Positions 6,638 to 8,729 of a stretch of 8,729 bases of DNA are shown in pieces. Every line of letters starts with the position of its first letter. The stretch's first letter is position 1. The notes beneath the pieces are model-generated. The model did no database searches and had not been told where the DNA came from. It saw only the letters and a list, made by a program, of their open reading frames with translations. The position numbers were made by a program, and so were the translations under genes. This DNA is from CAZZEX01 sp964653285 (GTDB taxonomy: Bacteria; Chloroflexota; Anaerolineae; B4-G1), in the NCBI GenBank assembly GCA_964653285.1, contig CAZZEX010000149.1, forward strand, positions 1-8,729. Reading direction: 5' to 3'.

Positions 6638-6700
6638 AGCCGGCCTCGACTACGCTACCAAACTGTTGGCTACAATCCAGAAAGAGCTAGCTGAGCCGTA
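6638..6700 (+). pseudogene. C-terminal tail of a lost gene
   Basis: Between an in-frame TAA just upstream (6635-6637) and TAG 6698-6700, the frame reads AGLDYATKLLATIQKELAEP. This looks like an ordinary amphipathic C-terminal helix. It has no start codon of its own and sits 18 nt before the acyl-CoA dehydrogenase, as the end of an upstream operon partner would. I cannot name the family, and a stretch of 20 codons could be chance. Confidence 0.3.
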
Positions 6701-6718
6701 GGGGGGGAGAGGTGACCG

Positions 6719-8026
6719 ATGTTTGAAGCAATGCTAACCGAGGATCAGCGTGCACTGCGCGACGAGGTGCGGGCGTTCGTCCGCTCCGTGCCGCGCCAGT
6801 TGGTCCTGGATATGGACGCCGACCGGGTGCAGTATCCGCGTGACTTCGTGCGGGAGGCCGGGCAGCGCAACCTGCTGGGGCTGCGCTTTCCGCCCGAGTA
6901 CGGCGGGCGGGGGCTGCGATGGGAGGACGAGATTGTGGCCATCGAGGAGGTGGGGGTGCTGGGCACGGCGCTGACCTGCGCCTACGTGATGCCCAGCATC
7001 GTCGGCGAGGCGCTGAATGTCTTTGGCACCGCCGAGCAGAAAGAGCGCTGGCTTGTGCCGCTGCTGACCGGGGAGAAGATCGGGGCCGAGGCGCTCACCG
7101 AGCCCAGGGGCGGCTCCGACTTCTTCGGCACCACCACCGAGGCCCGGCGGGAGGGCGACCACTACGTCCTGCGCGGCCAGAAGCGGTTCATCGTCGGCGC
7201 GGCCGAGGCGGATTTTTTCCTGGCCTACGCCCGCACTGACCCTGAAGCCCCACCCCGTCACTCTATCAGCGCCTTCATCGTCGAGCGATGGCCGGGGCCT
7301 GCCCTGAGCGACGCCTTGAGCCCGTCGAAGGGCGAAGCCGAAGGGCCTGCCCTGAGCGAAGCCGAAGGGGTGGAGGTGGAATACCTCTACGGCCTGCTGG
7401 GCACCCGGGGCGGCGGAACGGGGAGGCTCGTCTTCCACGACGCCTGCGTGCCGGCTGGGAACATCATCGGGGTGGAGAACGGGGCGGCGGAGATCTTCTA
7501 CCGCATGATGATCCCGGAGCGAATGACCAGTGCCGCCGGTGCTATCGGCATGGGGCGGGCGGCGCTGGAGGTGGCGGCCCGCTACTCCGACCAGCGCCGG
7601 GCCTTCGGAAAGAAGATTCGCCGCTTCCAGGCGGTCAGTTTCAAGGTCGCCGACTCGATCACCCTGCTGGACGCCGCCCGTGGCCTGGTCTATGGTGCCG
7701 CCCGCAGCGTGGACGGTGGCGACGACCCCCGCCGCTCCCGGCGGCTCGTCTCCGAGGCCAAGAAGTTCGCCACCGACGCCGCCTGGCAGGTCGTCAACCA
7801 CGCCATGCAGATTATGGGCGGCATCGGCTACACCGACGTCTACCCCATTGAGCGGCTGCTGCGGGACACGCGGCTGATTATGATCTGGACCGGCACCAAC
7901 GAGGTGATGGACCTGATCATCCAGCACGAGTACTACCGGGAGGTGCTGCCCGGACGGCCGGGGGTGCGGGACGCGGAGCCGGACGCGCCGGAGGCAGAAC
8001 AAGTTGACGAGAAGGTCTACGAGTAA
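6719..8026 (+). CDS. Acyl-CoA dehydrogenase with in-frame repeat insertion
   Basis: This FAD enzyme performs alpha,beta-desaturation of an acyl-CoA. The order of motifs is complete: an N-terminal helical domain, AEALTEPRGGSD (A125-D134) of the flavin/substrate site, YLYGLLGTRGGG of the beta domain, RRAFGKKIRRFQAV, and the C-terminal MGGIGYTDVYPIERLLRD and WTGTNEVM. In the medium-chain enzyme the catalytic Glu lies in the IYEGT motif; here that position is Thr391. Glu267 in PERMT matches the alternative catalytic position used by isovaleryl-CoA and long-chain dehydrogenases. Residues 194-217 (PALSDALS...PALSEAEG) are encoded by a palindromic repeat and interrupt an otherwise continuous ERWPG-VEVEYLYG segment. 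Without them the protein has 411 residues. An acidic tail of about 20 residues ends the protein. ATG 6719 follows a purine-rich GGGGGGGAGAGG. High G+C here contrasts with the nnr-ZIP block. Confidence 0.92.
   Translation: MFEAMLTEDQRALRDEVRAFVRSVPRQLVLDMDADRVQYPRDFVREAGQRNLLGLRFPPEYGGRGLRWEDEIVAIEEVGVLGTALTCAYVMPSIVGEALNVFGTAEQKERWLVPLLTGEKIGAEALTEPRGGSDFFGTTTEARREGDHYVLRGQKRFIVGAAEADFFLAYARTDPEAPPRHSISAFIVERWPGPALSDALSPSKGEAEGPALSEAEGVEVEYLYGLLGTRGGGTGRLVFHDACVPAGNIIGVENGAAEIFYRMMIPERMTSAAGAIGMGRAALEVAARYSDQRRAFGKKIRRFQAVSFKVADSITLLDAARGLVYGAARSVDGGDDPRRSRRLVSEAKKFATDAAWQVVNHAMQIMGGIGYTDVYPIERLLRDTRLIMIWTGTNEVMDLIIQHEYYREVLPGRPGVRDAEPDAPEAEQVDEKVYE
7298..7369. repeat. Nested palindromic repeat inside the dehydrogenase gene
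   Basis: The 72 bp end in CCTG plus CCCTGAGCGAAGCCGAAGGG (7346-7369). Just before lies a related but interrupted copy: CCCTGAGCGA at 7302-7311, a second variant CCTTGAGCCCGTCGAAGGG at 7314-7332, then the remainder CGAAGCCGAAGGG at 7333-7345. The length is 24 codons and every codon is sense, giving PALSDALSPSKGEAEG followed by PALSEAEG. Such units read FGFAQG-type peptides on the other strand, and I know this kind of repeat as dispersed in some Chloroflexota and other environmental genomes. Confidence 0.85.
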
Positions 8027-8038
8027 TCCTATCCGTTG

Positions 8039-8729
8039 ATGTCCTGGAATCCGTGTTCTGAAGCGTTCTTGCACAAACTGGAGCGTCTCTCACTCGTCGC
8101 TCGCCGCGTGCGCGCTGGACAGGCCGCAGGCGAGCGGCGATCCACCAGGCGCGGCACCTCGGTTGAGTTCGCCGACTACCGCGACTACACCCGGGGCGAC
8201 GACCTGCGGCGGGTAGACTGGAATATCTACGCCCGATTGGAGCGTCCCTTCATCAAACTGTTCGAGGAAGAGGAGGACCTGGCGGTTCACATCCTTCTTG
8301 ACGGCAGCGGCTCGATGGATTGGGGGGAGGAGCAGGGAGACGGGGGGACAAGGGAACAGGGGAACAAGGGGACAAGGGGACCAGGGGAGGGGGAGAAGAA
8401 TAAGTGGGTTTATGCGCGGCGGCTGGCGGCGGCGTTGGGGTACATTGCGTTGGTAGGCGGTGATCGCCTTTCTGTTGCGCTGCTCCGGGCTTCCTCGCTT
8501 CCTGCGTCCTTGCCTCCTGCTTCCTTTGGCCCGGTACGGGGGCGTGGCCACGCGCTGCGGCTGTTTGAGTGGCTGGAGGGCCTGGAGGCCGGGGGCACGA
8601 CCGACCTGAACGCTGGCCTGCGCTCTTACGCCATCTCCGGCGGCCGGCCGGGGCTGGCGGTGCTTATCTCCGACCTGTTCTCCCCGGCCGGCTACGTCGA
8701 GGGGTTGACCCGGCTGGCGGCCCGGGGGC
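8039..8729 (+). CDS. DUF58 domain (vWA-like) protein, partial at 3' end
   Basis: The frame is open from ATG 8039 past the window end (230 complete codons visible). The start KLERLSLVARRVRAGQAAGERRS and the box GTSVEFADYRDYTRGDDLRRVDWNIYARLERPFIKLFEEE are diagnostic of DUF58. These proteins are often encoded with MoxR AAA+ ATPases and thought to act in metal insertion or protein-complex maturation. The vWA-like part follows: LLDGSGSM with the MIDAS pattern D88-x-S90-x-S92, GGTTDL, and AVLISDLFSPAGY. Two stretches look inserted: about 25 Gly/Glu/Lys-rich residues after MDWG, encoded by G-run repeats, and SSLPASLPPAS, encoded by a pyrimidine-rich repeat. Only 12 nt separate it from the dehydrogenase, with no strong ribosome site, so translational coupling is likely. 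No MoxR gene lies upstream in this window. Confidence 0.88.
   Translation, partial: MSWNPCSEAFLHKLERLSLVARRVRAGQAAGERRSTRRGTSVEFADYRDYTRGDDLRRVDWNIYARLERPFIKLFEEEEDLAVHILLDGSGSMDWGEEQGDGGTREQGNKGTRGPGEGEKNKWVYARRLAAALGYIALVGGDRLSVALLRASSLPASLPPASFGPVRGRGHALRLFEWLEGLEAGGTTDLNAGLRSYAISGGRPGLAVLISDLFSPAGYVEGLTRLAARG
8342..8393 (+). repeat. G-run repeat inside the DUF58 gene
   Basis: Seven runs of three or more G (8342-8347, 8352-8354, 8359-8362, 8368-8371, 8376-8379, 8384-8387, 8389-8393) are separated by ACAA, AACA, AACAA, ACCA or A. This is an imperfect tandem array of a unit like GGGGACAAGGGGAACA. It meets the sequence rule for a G-quadruplex on the coding strand and in the mRNA. It encodes low-complexity GTREQGNKGTRGPGEG between conserved DUF58 segments. 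Confidence 0.8.
8490..8525. repeat. Pyrimidine-rich short repeat inside the DUF58 gene
   Basis: Imperfect copies of a CTTCCTGC-like unit follow one another (CTTCCTCG, CTTCCTGCG, TCCTTGC, CTCCTGC, TTCCT). They encode SSLPASLPPAS between ALLRA and FGPVRGRGHALRLFEWLEG. The region is variable in the family, so the repeat may have filled a tolerant loop. Confidence 0.6.

Noticed and set aside
6453..6638. Plus-strand ORF of 61 codons in the debris region
   Set aside because: Its product is Gly/Val/Glu/Leu-rich and low in aromatic residues, as expected for the antisense of the minus-strand fragment, with which it shares codon boundaries.
6734..8074. A 446-codon open frame on the minus strand opposite the acyl-CoA dehydrogenase
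   Set aside because: It is the antisense shadow of a high-G+C gene. The plus strand carries a full set of family motifs. The minus-strand product has no recognisable domain and is rich in Gly, Val, His and Arg.
8322..8399. CRISPR or regular tandem array
   Set aside because: There are no direct repeats of 25-40 bp with spacers. The units are short, degenerate and lie inside an open coding frame.

Overview
The window is 8.7 kb of tightly packed bacterial DNA. Every well-supported gene is on the + strand, with short gaps and clear Shine-Dalgarno sites. No tRNA, rRNA, CRISPR array, transposase or phage gene is visible. The organism is probably a member of the Chloroflexota (Anaerolineae-like) or a similar environmental lineage. 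This guess rests on high G+C, on the gene families, and on short repeats of the CCCTGAGCGAAGCCGAAGGG type lying inside genes, which I associate with such genomes. It is an inference, not a proof of taxonomy.

Left block (1-2747): the C-terminal part of a radical SAM protein (COG0731-like), peptide deformylase (def), a HypE-like AIR-synthase-family protein that lacks the HypE C-terminal cysteine tail, and a universal stress protein gene. The stress protein gene appears to be frameshifted by a 5-bp tandem duplication (TACAG TACAG) just after its first beta-strand.

Middle block (2894-6245): three genes spaced like an operon, with visibly lower G+C than the flanks. They encode a bifunctional NAD(P)H-hydrate repair enzyme (Nnr/YjeF), a zinc-dependent medium-chain alcohol dehydrogenase and a ZIP-family metal transporter. 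A plausible shared logic is cofactor repair, a zinc- and NAD(P)-dependent oxidoreductase, and supply of its metal. The block is preceded by a perfect 13-bp inverted repeat and followed by about 470 bp of gene debris. The debris holds a strong ribosome site opening a 14-codon ORF, a minus-strand coding fragment, a 9-bp tandem repeat and a plus-strand C-terminal tail. This could be a separately acquired cassette.

Right block (6719-8729): an acyl-CoA dehydrogenase, then a DUF58 (vWA-like) protein that runs off the end of the window. Both contain repeat-derived DNA that keeps the reading frame. There is a 72-bp nested palindromic repeat in the dehydrogenase, and a G-run-rich stretch plus a pyrimidine-rich stretch in the DUF58 gene. 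This recruitment of repeat DNA into conserved proteins is the most unusual aspect of the window. I see no complete undescribed multi-gene system.
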